From JBCBWG01 sp038523925 (GTDB lineage: Bacteria; Pseudomonadota; Alphaproteobacteria; Rhizobiales; Hyphomicrobiaceae), in the NCBI GenBank assembly GCA_038523925.1, contig JBCBIY010000001.1, positions 1-64,000 on the forward strand: a stretch of DNA of 64,000 nt, read 5' to 3'. Both the position numbers and the translations under genes were made by a program. The notes beneath the pieces are model-generated. The model worked only from the letters and a program-made list of their open reading frames with translations, searched no databases and was not told the origin of the DNA. How positions within the stretch are numbered: the first letter of the stretch is position 1; the number at the start of each line of letters is the position of its first letter. Shown in pieces: positions 16,009 through 24,756 of the stretch.

Positions 16009-17799
16009 ATGCGAGACGTGGTAACGCATGCGATGTTGCTGCTGCTGCTTGGCGCGGTGTCGGCGTACGCGGCCTATCAGGTGCACTTCGGCGGGGCGCT
16101 TTCCGAACGCGCGGCGACGTCCGAGCTGCGCTTGCAGCAAGCGGTCGACCGGCTGCTCGGACAACTCGACATCTACAAGGTGCTCGTCAATGAGATGGCG
16201 GCGAATGAACAGGCAAGCGCCATGCTGCGCGCGCCGGCCGGCACCGATGCAGCCGAGACAGCGCTCGAACGCAAGCTCGCCCGCATCCGGCTGAGCTATG
16301 GCCTGCAAGAAATCGGCGTCTATGACCGCAATCGCAACGCGTTTGCGATCTCGAAATCGATCGTGCGCCCGCGACCCATACCGGATGCAGCCAACACGCG
16401 GGAGCTGTTTGCAGCCGCACTCGAAGGCCGGTTGGGCTTCTTTATTCACTTGAGCCCTGAGCGCGGCGAGCATGTCGCCTACTTCTCGCGCGGCATCTAC
16501 GACAGCGCACCGTCGCCAACTGCCGTTGTGCTCGTCGCCGTCAACCTTTCCGACCTTGAATACAACTGGCAGGCCGGGCCGGAGGCTGTGATCTTCGTGA
16601 CGGCGGCCAATCGCGTCGCGACATCCAACCGGCCGTCGCTGCGGTATCGCGTGCTTGATGAGGCGAACGCGCGGCTGTCGGCAAGCGCCCCGGCGGCCGA
16701 TGCGCCGCAACACACAGCAACGGCTGTGAAAACCATCAACGGCCACCGCCTCTGGAAGCTGCCGCCCTCGAAGGACCTTCCTTCCGAAGCGCTTATTATC
16801 TCGCAGGACGTCCCCCGTATCGGGCTTAAGGCGCACGCGTTCGTCGACATCAAACCGCTGCGGCGCGCGGCGCTCTCGGTCGCGACGTTCATCGCCTCAG
16901 TGATCCTGGCCATCGGTGTCATTGCGGTCCTGATCGCGCTGCAGCGGCGCAACATGCGCCGGCTGCTGTCGCTTGAGGAGGCCGCCAACCGCCGGCTTGA
17001 AGCCCGCGTTGCGGAACGCACGCTCGAGCTTCAGGCGGCGCAGGACCAGTTGGTGCAGGCCTCGAAGATGACCGCGCTTGGCCAAATGTCGGCTGCCATT
17101 GGCCATGAGCTGAACCAGCCGCTCGCCGCTATCCTCAACTTCTCAGACAATGGCGCAAAGTTCCTTGCTGGCGGGCGGACGGAAGAGGCGCGCGAAAACT
17201 TCGGCCGCATCTCCAAACTCGTCGCGCGGATCGACCGCATCATCACGAACCTGCGTGGCTTCGCGCGCAAGGAGGCGGGCGCGGTCGAGACGACCGATCT
17301 CGTCGATGCCATCCATGGTGCGACGGATCTCGTGCGGCCCCGGCTCGATCGCGCGGGCGCGACACTAATAAAGGCGTTCGGCGATGAGCCCATCTGGGTC
17401 CAGGCGGGCCCGGTGCGGCTGCAGCAAATCTTCGTCAACTTGCTGACCAACGCGATCGATGCCGTCGAAGCATCTAACCGCAAGGAGATCCGCATCGCAG
17501 TCCGCGAAACGGATGAGTGGATCGTGGCTGACGTGTCGGACACCGGCGGCGGCGCCGCTGAACCGGAACGCGTATTTGAACCGTTCTACTCAACCAAGAC
17601 CGGGCGCGGTGAAGACGGCACCGGGCTCGGCCTCTCGATCACGTTCGAGGTCGTTCGTCAGTTTGGCGGCCAGATCACGTGCCAGAACCGCGAGCTGGGA
17701 GCTGTGTTTGAGCTGCGGCTCCGGCGTGGGCGCAAACAGCGCGCAGAAATTGCAGGCGACCACCAAACGACAACGCGCCTGCCGGAGGCGGCCGAGTGA
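16009..17799 (+). CDS. dctB: C4-dicarboxylate sensor histidine kinase DctB
   Basis: DctB senses external C4-dicarboxylates and phosphorylates DctD. The 596-residue protein has an N-terminal membrane segment, a periplasmic double-PAS-like domain with NTRELFAAALEGRLGFF and YFSRGIYD, a second membrane segment at about residue 290, and a coiled coil. The kinase core has GHELNQPLAAILNFSDN (H box), NLLTNAIDA (N box), DTGGG, FEPFYSTK and GTGLGLSI. Order and length fit DctB. The G1 box reads DTGGG rather than the common DNGPG, which is tolerated in this subfamily. It is 51 bases ahead of dctD. Confidence 0.92.
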   Translation: MRDVVTHAMLLLLLGAVSAYAAYQVHFGGALSERAATSELRLQQAVDRLLGQLDIYKVLVNEMAANEQASAMLRAPAGTDAAETALERKLARIRLSYGLQEIGVYDRNRNAFAISKSIVRPRPIPDAANTRELFAAALEGRLGFFIHLSPERGEHVAYFSRGIYDSAPSPTAVVLVAVNLSDLEYNWQAGPEAVIFVTAANRVATSNRPSLRYRVLDEANARLSASAPAADAPQHTATAVKTINGHRLWKLPPSKDLPSEALIISQDVPRIGLKAHAFVDIKPLRRAALSVATFIASVILAIGVIAVLIALQRRNMRRLLSLEEAANRRLEARVAERTLELQAAQDQLVQASKMTALGQMSAAIGHELNQPLAAILNFSDNGAKFLAGGRTEEARENFGRISKLVARIDRIITNLRGFARKEAGAVETTDLVDAIHGATDLVRPRLDRAGATLIKAFGDEPIWVQAGPVRLQQIFVNLLTNAIDAVEASNRKEIRIAVRETDEWIVADVSDTGGGAAEPERVFEPFYSTKTGRGEDGTGLGLSITFEVVRQFGGQITCQNRELGAVFELRLRRGRKQRAEIAGDHQTTTRLPEAAE

Positions 17800-17850
17800 C
17801 GTGGCGCGCGCGCTTAAGGTCGGCTCGCGCGCCTTCGGAGGTGCCCGGCG

Positions 17851-19197
17851 ATGCATGACGTGATCCTGATCGACGATGAGGACGACGTCCGCCAATCGTA
17901 CGAGCAGTCGCTGCGCCTCGCCGATCTGAGCGTCGCAGGCTTTGCCTCGGCGCAGGACGCTCTTGCACACATCACCTATGGATTTCGCGGTGTCGTCATC
18001 ACCGACATCCGCATGCCGGAGTACGACGGCCTACAACTGATGCGCGACATCGGCGCGATCGATCCCGACCTGCCGGTCATCCTCGTGACGGGCCACGGCG
18101 ATGTGCCGATGGCCGTCGGCGCGATGCGGGAGGGCGCGTATGACTTCCTCGAAAAGCCGTTCCCGTCGGATGCATTGATCGCCTCAGCCGAACGCGCGCT
18201 CGAGAAGCGCAGGCTTGTTGTCGAGAACCGTGATCTGCGCGCGCAACTTGAAGCTGGAGAGCAGCTTTCTGCACGCATTGTCGGCACGAGCGACCAGGCC
18301 GCTCGGCTGCGCGCCGACGTGACAGCGGTTGCAGCCACCGATGCCGATGTTCTCATCCACGGCGCGACAGGGGTCGGCAAGGAACTGGTCGCACGCGCGA
18401 TCCACGATCTCGGCGACCGGCGCGAGCACCCGTTCGTCGCGCTCAATTGTGGGGCCTTGCCGGAAACGTTGATTGAAAGCGAGCTGCTTGGCCACGAGCC
18501 AGGTGCGTTCACGGGCGCCGTCAAACAGCGAATTGGCAAGTTCGAGCATGCGAGCGGCGGCACGATCTTTCTCGACGAAATTGAGAGCATGCCGCTTGAG
18601 GCGCAAGTGCGGCTTCTGCGTATCCTGCAGGAACGGACGATCACGCGCCTCGGCTCCAACCGCGAAATCCCGATCGACGTGCGCATCATTGCGGCGACCA
18701 AAACCGATCTGCGCGCAGCCGCTGACGCCGGCACGTTCCGCGAAGATCTCTACTACCGGCTGAACATTCTGAACCTCGCGATCCAGCCATTGCGCGAGCG
18801 ACGAGAAGACATCCCGCTCTTGTTCCAGCACTTTGCCGATCAGGCGCGGGTGCGTTTCAAGGCGCCGCCGCGCGAGCTCCAGATTGCGCAGTCTGCCAAC
18901 CTGATGGCGTGCGACTGGCCCGGCAACGTCCGAGAGCTACAGAACGCGGCCACGCGGTTCGCGCTGGGCCAGATGCCGGACCCTGACGCTGACCGCGGAG
19001 CCGTACCCGAAGTTTCTGACACCGAAACCGGCTGGCTCAACATCCAGCTTCGGCGCGTCGAAGCGGAGCTCATCCGGCAAACGCTGGCGCGCAATCACGG
19101 CAGTCTCAAAGCGACCTACGAGCAGCTCGGCGTGTCGCGGAAAGCCTTGTACGACAAGATGCAACGCCTCGGTCTGACCGCAAAAGACGACGGCTGA
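17851..19197 (+). CDS. dctD: Sigma-54-dependent response regulator DctD
   Basis: DctD is the NtrC-type activator of C4-dicarboxylate transport genes. The 448-residue protein has a receiver domain (LIDDEDDV; phospho-acceptor in ITDIRMPEYDG; VTGHGDVPMAVGAM), a AAA+ domain with Walker A GATGVGKEL, the sigma-54 contact loop GAFTGA, Walker B GTIFLDEIE, and a C-terminal Fis-type helix-turn-helix (LKATYEQLGVSRKALYDKMQ). All parts are intact. The presence of GAFTGA and the sigma-54 promoter directly downstream make dctP its evident target. Confidence 0.95.
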   Translation: MHDVILIDDEDDVRQSYEQSLRLADLSVAGFASAQDALAHITYGFRGVVITDIRMPEYDGLQLMRDIGAIDPDLPVILVTGHGDVPMAVGAMREGAYDFLEKPFPSDALIASAERALEKRRLVVENRDLRAQLEAGEQLSARIVGTSDQAARLRADVTAVAATDADVLIHGATGVGKELVARAIHDLGDRREHPFVALNCGALPETLIESELLGHEPGAFTGAVKQRIGKFEHASGGTIFLDEIESMPLEAQVRLLRILQERTITRLGSNREIPIDVRIIAATKTDLRAAADAGTFREDLYYRLNILNLAIQPLRERREDIPLLFQHFADQARVRFKAPPRELQIAQSANLMACDWPGNVRELQNAATRFALGQMPDPDADRGAVPEVSDTETGWLNIQLRRVEAELIRQTLARNHGSLKATYEQLGVSRKALYDKMQRLGLTAKDDG

Positions 19198-19354
19198 AAG
19201 GTGGCGTTGCGGACGATTTCTGATGGGCAGCTGGTGCTACATGCAGGCCGCGCCAACGTGTCGGCTGTCACCCAAAGCGTACCGTGCACCCGCATTTCGC
19301 GACTCACGGTTGCGACATTTTTCGTCCACTTTTCAGATGCTTGAGACCTTGTGA

Positions 19355-19375
19355 GCCGATCCATCCGGGATCGGC
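19355..19375. repeat. Inverted repeat just upstream of the sigma-54 promoter
   Basis: GCCGATCC-ATCCG-GGATCGGC has perfect eight-base arms and lies 158 bases after dctD and seven bases before the -24 element. It is too close to the promoter to be a usual activator site. It may end dctD transcripts or bind another regulator. No T-run follows. Confidence 0.5.
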
Positions 19376-19381
19376 GACCGG

Positions 19382-19397
19382 TGGCACGTGGGTTGCT
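19382..19397 (+). promoter_or_regulatory. Sigma-54 (RpoN) -24/-12 promoter of dctPQM
   Basis: TGGCACG-TGGG-TTGCT matches the sigma-54 consensus TGGCACG-N4-TTGCW at every position, with GG at -24 and GC at -12. It is 69 bases upstream of dctP and directly downstream of dctD, whose product carries the GAFTGA motif needed to activate such promoters. Confidence 0.95.
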
Positions 19398-19466
19398 GTT
19401 AATGGTTCGCTAACCAAGCGGGCCACGCCAACGCGCCCGCGGGGAACGTTCTAACGGAGTGTCCAT

Positions 19467-20459
19467 ATGCAGAAAGTTATCGCGGTAGCTGCGGCTCTCG
19501 CTGTGCTCGTCCCGTCGGCTGCTTACGCAGCCTGCGATCCGGGCGAGACGAAGATCAAATTTAGTCACGTCACCAATACCGACAAGCACCCAAAGGGCAT
19601 CGCGGCGTCGCTGCTTGCAAAGCGCATCAACGAGGAGATGAACGGTAAGGCCTGCATGGAGGTCTACCCGAACTCATCGCTCTACAACGACAACAAGGTG
19701 CTGGAAGCGTTGCTGAACGGCGACGTGCAGCTCGCAGCTCCGTCGCTGTCGAAGTTTGAGAAATTCACGAAGAAGTTCCGCATCTTCGACCTGCCCTTCA
19801 TGTTCCGGGACATCACCGCGGTCGAAGCGTTCCAGAATTCGGCTGGCGGCCAGAAGCTTTTGGACTCGATGCAGCGCCGCGGACTTCAGGGCCTTTCGTT
19901 CTGGCACAACGGCATGAAGCAGATGTCGGCAAACCGTCCGCTCATGAAGCCGGAAGACGCCAAGGGCTTGAAGTTCCGCGTGCAGCCGTCGGACGTGCTG
20001 GTTGCACAGTTCCAACAGCTCGGCGCGAACCCGCAGAAGATGGCGTTCAAGGAAGTCTACGGCGCGCTGCAGACGAAGGTCGTCGATGGTCAGGAGAACA
20101 CCTGGTCGAACATTTACGGTAAGAAGTTCTTCGAAGTGCAGGACGGCATCACCGAGACGAACCACGGCATCATCGACTACCTCGTGGTCACCTCGGTTGA
20201 GTGGCTTGATGGTCTGAAGCCGGACGTGCGTGACCAGTTCACGAAGATCCTCGCGGAAGTGACGGAGACGCGGAACAAAGCGTCGACGACGGTCAACGAG
20301 GAAAACAAGCAGAAGATCATCGAAGCCGGCGGCAAGGTTCGCACGCTTTCGGCTGAAGAGCGTGACGCCTGGGTCAAGGCCCTGAAGCCCGTCTGGGAAA
20401 AGTTCGAAGCCGACATTGGCGCGGACACGATCGAGGCGGCTCAGGCAGCCAACGGCTGA
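19467..20459 (+). CDS. dctP: TRAP transporter C4-dicarboxylate-binding protein DctP
   Basis: DctP is the periplasmic binding protein of a TRAP transporter. The 330-residue product has a signal peptide cleaved near SAAYA-ACD, then IKFSHVTNTDKHPKG, GLKFRVQPSDVLVAQFQQLGANP and KVVDGQENTWSNIY, where the Arg of the FRV motif binds the substrate carboxylate. Location behind dctBD and a sigma-54 promoter argues for succinate, malate or fumarate. A strong hairpin follows it (20477-20501), which can favour more binding protein than membrane subunits. Confidence 0.94.
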   Translation: MQKVIAVAAALAVLVPSAAYAACDPGETKIKFSHVTNTDKHPKGIAASLLAKRINEEMNGKACMEVYPNSSLYNDNKVLEALLNGDVQLAAPSLSKFEKFTKKFRIFDLPFMFRDITAVEAFQNSAGGQKLLDSMQRRGLQGLSFWHNGMKQMSANRPLMKPEDAKGLKFRVQPSDVLVAQFQQLGANPQKMAFKEVYGALQTKVVDGQENTWSNIYGKKFFEVQDGITETNHGIIDYLVVTSVEWLDGLKPDVRDQFTKILAEVTETRNKASTTVNEENKQKIIEAGGKVRTLSAEERDAWVKALKPVWEKFEADIGADTIEAAQAANG

Positions 20460-20476
20460 TCCTGCAAAACCGACTT

Positions 20477-20501
20477 GGCGGCCGCTCACGAGGCGGCCGT
20501 C
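20477..20501 (+). promoter_or_regulatory. Intercistronic hairpin between dctP and dctQ
   Basis: CGGCCGC-TCACGAG-GCGGCCG forms seven perfect pairs, extended by a G-U and a G-C pair. It lies 18 bases after the dctP stop, inside a 200-base gap. A pyrimidine-rich but not T-rich tract follows, so it is more likely a stability or partial-termination element than a full terminator. Confidence 0.65.
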
Positions 20502-20659
20502 ACATCTTCCCTCCTCCTTTTCCTCCGGTGGGCAGCGTTCCTGCTGCCGAACGCCACCCGCGGCTGCACCCAGCAGTCGCGGGCTTTCCCGAACCGCAGA
20601 TCGTCAACGCAACCTGAACGCGTCTTTTCTGATGCGCTCGTAGCAGCGGACCCCTCAAC

Positions 20660-21283
20660 GTGTCGGCAATGCGCACTGTCAGCCGTTTTATCGACGGCAT
20701 CGAAGAGTCGTTTATCGCGCTCACGCTCGGGCTGATGACGGTCATCACGTTCGCGAACGTCATCGCGCGCTACGTCTTTAACTCGAACATCCTCTGGGCG
20801 CTTGAGCTCACCGTGTTCCTGTTCGCCTGGATGGTCCTCATCGGCGCGTCCTACTGTGTGAAGCACTCGCAGCATTTGGGTGTGGATGTCGTGATCGCGG
20901 CACTGCCGCCGTCGGCTCGCAAGATCGTGGCCCTCATCGCCGCGACCGCCTGTCTGGCGTTCTCGCTCCTCCTGCTCAAAGGCGCCTGGGACTATTGGTG
21001 GGCTTTCGCGACCAAGCGCGCGTTCCTCGAGACCAACGACGTGCCGATGCCGGAGATGTTCCAGTTTCTTGCCGATTGGATGAACGAAGGTGAGCGGTAC
21101 GAAAAGATCCCGAGGTTCATTCCGTACTTCGCGCTGCCGTTCGCGCTTGCACTCATCACACTCCGCTACGTGCAGGTCACCATCAGCATTCTGCGCGGCG
21201 AGACCGACCGGCTCATCGCAAGTCACGAAGCCGAAGATGATGTCGCCGAAGCCGTCGCGGCCGACACGCGCAAAGCGGACTAA
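20660..21283 (+). CDS. dctQ: TRAP transporter small permease DctQ
   Basis: The 207-residue product has four membrane segments and the small-permease signature FANVIARYVFNSNILWALELTVFLFAWMVLIGASYC. It pairs with DctM to form the membrane part of the sodium-driven TRAP transporter. It carries a longer cytoplasmic loop between segments three and four than many DctQ proteins. GTG at 20660 and ATG at 20669 are both possible starts; neither has a strong Shine-Dalgarno. Confidence 0.93.
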   Translation: MSAMRTVSRFIDGIEESFIALTLGLMTVITFANVIARYVFNSNILWALELTVFLFAWMVLIGASYCVKHSQHLGVDVVIAALPPSARKIVALIAATACLAFSLLLLKGAWDYWWAFATKRAFLETNDVPMPEMFQFLADWMNEGERYEKIPRFIPYFALPFALALITLRYVQVTISILRGETDRLIASHEAEDDVAEAVAADTRKAD

Positions 21284-21288
21284 GCCTC

Positions 21289-22665
21289 ATGTCGATCGCC
21301 GTTCTCTTTATCATGGTCATCGGCCTGCTGCTCATTGGCGTGCCGATCGCGATCTCGCTCGGCCTGTCGAGCATGGTCTTTTTGATCATCTATTCGGAGG
21401 CCTCGCTCGCATCGATTGCCCAGACGCTGTTTGAGGCGTTCGAAGGCCACTACACGCTGCTTGCGATCCCGTTCTTCATCTTGGCGTCGGTGTTCATGTC
21501 GACGGGCGGCGTTGCCAAGCGGATCATCCGGTTTGCGATTGCCTGCGTCGGCCACTTCCGCGGCGGGCTCGCCATCGCGTCTGTGTTTGCGTGCATGATG
21601 TTTGCAGCGCTGTCCGGGTCGTCTCCGGCAACGGTCGTCGCGATCGGCACGATCGTCATCGCCGGTATGCGCCAGGTCGGCTACACCAAGGAATTCGCAG
21701 CCGGCGTCATCTGTAATGCCGGCACGCTCGGCATCCTCATCCCGCCGTCGATCGTGATGGTCGTCTACGCAGCCGCGACCGACGTCTCCGTCGGCCGGAT
21801 GTTCCTGGCCGGCGTCATCCCAGGTCTGCTTGCAGGCCTCATGCTCATGATCGGCATCTATATCGCAGCGCGCTGGAAGAACCTGCCGGCGCAGCCGTGG
21901 GCGGGCTTCGGCGAGATCGGTGCCTCGGCGCGCGATGCGATGTGGGGCCTGTTCCTCATCGTCATCATCCTTGGCGGCATCTACGGTGGCATCTTCACGC
22001 CGACCGAGGCAGCCGCCGTTTCAGCCATCTACGCCTTCGTGATCGCAAACTTCGTCTATTGCGACATGGGCCCTCTGAAGGGTCCCGGTGAAGACGAGCG
22101 GATCGCGCTTTGGCGCAAGCCCTGGGCGGTCGCGACGGTTTTCTTCCATCCCGACACGAAGAAGGCCCTCTTTGATGCCGGCAAGCTCTCGGTGCTGTTG
22201 CTCTTTATCATCGCCAACGCGCTGATCCTGAAACACGTGCTGACGGAAGAGCGCATCCCGCAGCTCATCACCGAAGCGATGCTCAGCGCCGGTTTCGGTC
22301 CGATCCTGTTCCTCGTGATCGTCAACATCATCCTGTTGATCGGCGGACAGTTCATGGAGCCGTCAGGTCTCCTGGTGATCGTCGCGCCGCTCGTGTTCCC
22401 GATCGCGATCGAGCTTGGCATCGACCCCATTCACCTCGGCATCATCATGGTGGTGAATATGGAGATCGGCATGATCACACCGCCGGTCGGGCTCAACTTG
22501 TTCGTGACGGCGGCGGTGGCGCGCATGTCGGTGCTCGAGGTCGTCAAGGCCGCGCTGCCGTGGGTCTCGATCATGTTCCTGTTCTTGATCATCGTGACCT
22601 ACGTCCCCGTCGTCTCGACGTGGCTGCCAACGCTGCTGATGGGGCCTGAGATCATTACGCGGTAG
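21289..22665 (+). CDS. dctM: TRAP transporter large permease DctM
   Basis: The 458-residue product has about 12 membrane segments and the DctM motifs LLAIPFFILASVFMSTGGVAKR, MMFAALSGSSPATVVAIGTI and GILIPPSIVMVVY, with a C-terminal MITPPVGLNLF. This subunit carries the substrate and sodium path. An internal loop with YCDMGPLKGPGED separates the two halves and is longer than in the second DctM at 25399. It begins five bases after dctQ. Confidence 0.95.
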   Translation: MSIAVLFIMVIGLLLIGVPIAISLGLSSMVFLIIYSEASLASIAQTLFEAFEGHYTLLAIPFFILASVFMSTGGVAKRIIRFAIACVGHFRGGLAIASVFACMMFAALSGSSPATVVAIGTIVIAGMRQVGYTKEFAAGVICNAGTLGILIPPSIVMVVYAAATDVSVGRMFLAGVIPGLLAGLMLMIGIYIAARWKNLPAQPWAGFGEIGASARDAMWGLFLIVIILGGIYGGIFTPTEAAAVSAIYAFVIANFVYCDMGPLKGPGEDERIALWRKPWAVATVFFHPDTKKALFDAGKLSVLLLFIIANALILKHVLTEERIPQLITEAMLSAGFGPILFLVIVNIILLIGGQFMEPSGLLVIVAPLVFPIAIELGIDPIHLGIIMVVNMEIGMITPPVGLNLFVTAAVARMSVLEVVKAALPWVSIMFLFLIIVTYVPVVSTWLPTLLMGPEIITR

Positions 22666-22693
22666 ACCTGCCAGCGCGCGCCGCGTGCCGTCC

Positions 22694-22710
22694 GATTTGT
22701 CGGACAAATC
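22694..22710. promoter_or_regulatory. GntR-type operator-like palindrome downstream of dctM
   Basis: GATTTGTC-G-GACAAATC is a perfect 17-base palindrome with the TNGTNNNACNA pattern typical of FadR-subfamily GntR proteins. It lies between the convergent ends of dctM and the gntR gene, touching the gntR stop codon. Its left half is identical to the site at 23504-23520 upstream of the same gene. Confidence 0.6.
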
Positions 22711-23462
22711 TAGGCGGTGGCGCTGGCCGTGCTCTCAGCGACGCGGGCGTAGCGTTCCTGGCTGCTCTTCAAGTGACGCTGCATGGCGGCGCAGGCGGCG
22801 GCCGGATCTCGGTCGGCAATCGCCGTGACGATCTCGGCATGCTCTTCGTGAAACCGGCGAAGCTCGCGCCGCGTTGGCGCCATCGCGGACGGCCCTGAGA
22901 TGATCTGTGCTCGCGGGATGGTGCGCGCGCCGAGGAAGCGGAAGAACTCGACGAAGTGGCTGTTGTGGGTCGCGTCCGCGATCGCCAGGTGCAGCGCAAA
23001 GTCCTGGTCCTGCGCCGATCGGCCGGCATCAAGCGCGGCTGCGACGGCGGCGTGGCACTCACGAAGGCGGATCAGTTCGCCTGCCGTTATCCGTTGCGCG
23101 GCAAGGCCGGCAGCTTCCCCCTCGACTGCGGCGCGCAGCTCCAAAACCTCGATGATTGACGACAGCTTGGCCGGATCGAAGTTCGCCAAGCTCAGGTGCT
23201 TGGGCGGCTCCGTGCCGTCGGCTGCAAAGACGCCTGAGCCCTGCCGCGCGACGACGAGGCCGTCGGCCCGTAAGCCCGCAAGCGCCTCGCGGATCACAGC
23301 GCGGCTGACGCCATGAGACTTCGCGAGCGCGTTCTCTGTCGGTAGCCGCTCGCCAGGTTTCACGTCCCCGCGCGACAGCATCCGGCGGAGGTGATCCTCG
23401 ATGGTCTCCGCGAGTTTGCGCCGTGCGGGCAAAGCCGGTGCTGCCAAAGGCTTGCGCGTCAT
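22710..23462 (-). CDS. GntR family (FadR/FCD) transcriptional regulator of the uronate genes
   Basis: The 250-residue protein has an N-terminal winged helix (ETIEDHLRRMLSRGDVKPGERLPTENALAKSHGVSRAVIREAL) and a C-terminal FCD domain with the metal-binding pattern DFALHLAIADATHNSHF and RRFHEEHAEI. Such proteins are usually repressors released by a carboxylic acid. It is divergent from the TRAP-uronate operon, and TTGTCTGACAA sits in the shared promoter region. The ATG at 23462 (MTRKPLAAPA) is preferred; an upstream ATG at 23537 would place that operator inside the coding sequence. Confidence 0.9.
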   Translation of the reverse strand: MTRKPLAAPALPARRKLAETIEDHLRRMLSRGDVKPGERLPTENALAKSHGVSRAVIREALAGLRADGLVVARQGSGVFAADGTEPPKHLSLANFDPAKLSSIIEVLELRAAVEGEAAGLAAQRITAGELIRLRECHAAVAAALDAGRSAQDQDFALHLAIADATHNSHFVEFFRFLGARTIPRAQIISGPSAMAPTRRELRRFHEEHAEIVTAIADRDPAAACAAMQRHLKSSQERYARVAESTASATA

Positions 23463-23503
23463 GTGAGTGTCACCGGTGTCATGGACAGAGCCTAGGGCAG
23501 CTT

Positions 23504-23520
23504 GATTTGTCTGACAACTT
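23504..23520. promoter_or_regulatory. GntR/FCD operator in the divergent promoter region
   Basis: GATTTGTC-T-GACAACTT contains the palindrome TTGTC-T-GACAA, matching TNGTNNNACNA. It lies 41 bases upstream of gntR and about 68 bases upstream of the TRAP binding-protein gene, so one bound dimer could repress both. Confidence 0.75.
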
Positions 23521-23587
23521 GTGGTCGGTTTTTGCAATCCAGGTGTGGGCCAACTGCGCCGGAGGTCACGAAATGGAGGAACTGCTC

Positions 23588-24586
23588 ATGACGAAACGTA
23601 GAGAGCTTTTGGGCGCAGCCGCCACGTTCGCCGTTGCTGGTGCAGCGAGTCTTGCGCTCGCGGGTGCCGTGCAGGCGAAGGAATGGCGCGCCTGGAACAT
23701 TCACGTGGACGGATATCCGAACACGGTCGCGATGGATAAGTTTGCCGAGCTGGTCAAAGAGAAGACCGGCGGCAGCTTCACCTTGAAGAACTTCCACGGC
23801 GGCGTTCTTGGCAGCCAGCCGGACGCGATCGAACAAGTCCGGATCGGCGCGCTTGAAGTGGGCAACTTCAACCTTGGCCCGATCGGCCCGATTGCCGCTG
23901 AAGCAAACGTCGTCTCGCTGCCGTTTATCTTCCGCGACATGGAGCACATGCACCGCGCGCTCGATGGCAAAGCCGGCCAGATGATTTCAGACGGCATGGC
24001 GAAGAAGGGGATCGTTGCGCTGGCCTGGTACGATTCCGGTGCGCGCTCGTTCTACAACTCAAAGAAGCCGATTACGACGCCGGCAGACGTCAAGGGCCTC
24101 AAGGTCCGCGTCATGAACAATGACCTGTACTCGGGCATGATCTCGGCACTTGGTGGCAACCCGTCGCCAATGGCGTTTTCAGAAGTCTATCAGTCGCTGA
24201 AGACGGGCGTCGTTGACGGCGCTGAAAACAACTGGCCGTCGTATGAATCGACCGGACACTTCGAAGTCGCCGGCTACTACTCGCTATCGCAGCACCTCAT
24301 CATTCCCGAATGTGTCTGCATCAACGCGACCGTCTATGCTGGCCTCTCCGACAAGGACAAAGCGGCCGTAAGCGAGGCAGCGCGCGAGTCAGCTACGCTG
24401 CAGCGCAAGCTCTGGGCCGAGCGGGCCAAGGCAAGCCGTGAGAAAGTCATGAAGGCTGGCGTCAAGTTCAATGAGGTCGCTGACAAGTCAGCGTTTCAGT
24501 CGGCGATGAAGCCTGTCTACGACACGTATCTCAAGGCGAACCCGGAACTGAAGCCGCTCGTCGAGCTCATCCAGAACACGAAGTAA
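23588..24586 (+). CDS. TRAP transporter substrate-binding protein, probably for hexuronates
   Basis: The 332-residue product starts MTKRRELLGAAATFAVAG, a signal peptide with a twin Arg, possibly Tat type, ending near AGAVQA. The mature part has ADVKGLKVRVMNNDLYSGMISALGGNP and GVVDGAENNWPSY, with the carboxylate-binding Arg. Two ATGs have good Shine-Dalgarno sequences: 23573 (GGAGG seven bases upstream) and 23588 (GGAGG eight bases upstream). I take 23588 because it gives a normal signal peptide. It heads an operon with two permeases, uronate dehydrogenase and a lactonase, so galacturonate or glucuronate is the likely ligand. Confidence 0.9.
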   Translation: MTKRRELLGAAATFAVAGAASLALAGAVQAKEWRAWNIHVDGYPNTVAMDKFAELVKEKTGGSFTLKNFHGGVLGSQPDAIEQVRIGALEVGNFNLGPIGPIAAEANVVSLPFIFRDMEHMHRALDGKAGQMISDGMAKKGIVALAWYDSGARSFYNSKKPITTPADVKGLKVRVMNNDLYSGMISALGGNPSPMAFSEVYQSLKTGVVDGAENNWPSYESTGHFEVAGYYSLSQHLIIPECVCINATVYAGLSDKDKAAVSEAARESATLQRKLWAERAKASREKVMKAGVKFNEVADKSAFQSAMKPVYDTYLKANPELKPLVELIQNTK

Positions 24587-24656
24587 GCGGCTGGTCCGCT
24601 TCTGTGTTTTGATCTGTGACTGGATCGCGGGCGGAGGCCAACCGGCGCCGCCCGCG
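24585..24656 (+). promoter_or_regulatory. Two hairpins between the TRAP binding-protein and small-permease genes
   Basis: AAGCGG-CTGGT-CCGCTT (24585-24601) overlaps the stop codon and is soon followed by TCTGTGTTTT. CGCGGGCGG (24626-24634) and CCGCCCGCG (24648-24656) then form a nine-pair stem. These can lower downstream expression or protect the binding-protein mRNA. The first TRAP operon has a comparable hairpin at 20477. Confidence 0.6.
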
Positions 24657-24756
24657 TTCCTTGCCGGACCCTCGGTCCGTTGTGCTTAATCGAATGCACT
24701 GAGACGGTTGGTTTCGCGCGATTGCGGAGCCGCGCTCGCCTGCGAGGAGGCCTGCT

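Noticed and set aside
15571..16836. A 421-codon open frame on the minus strand
   Set aside because: It runs antisense to the VHL-like gene and the dctB sensor domain, both of which have clear signatures.
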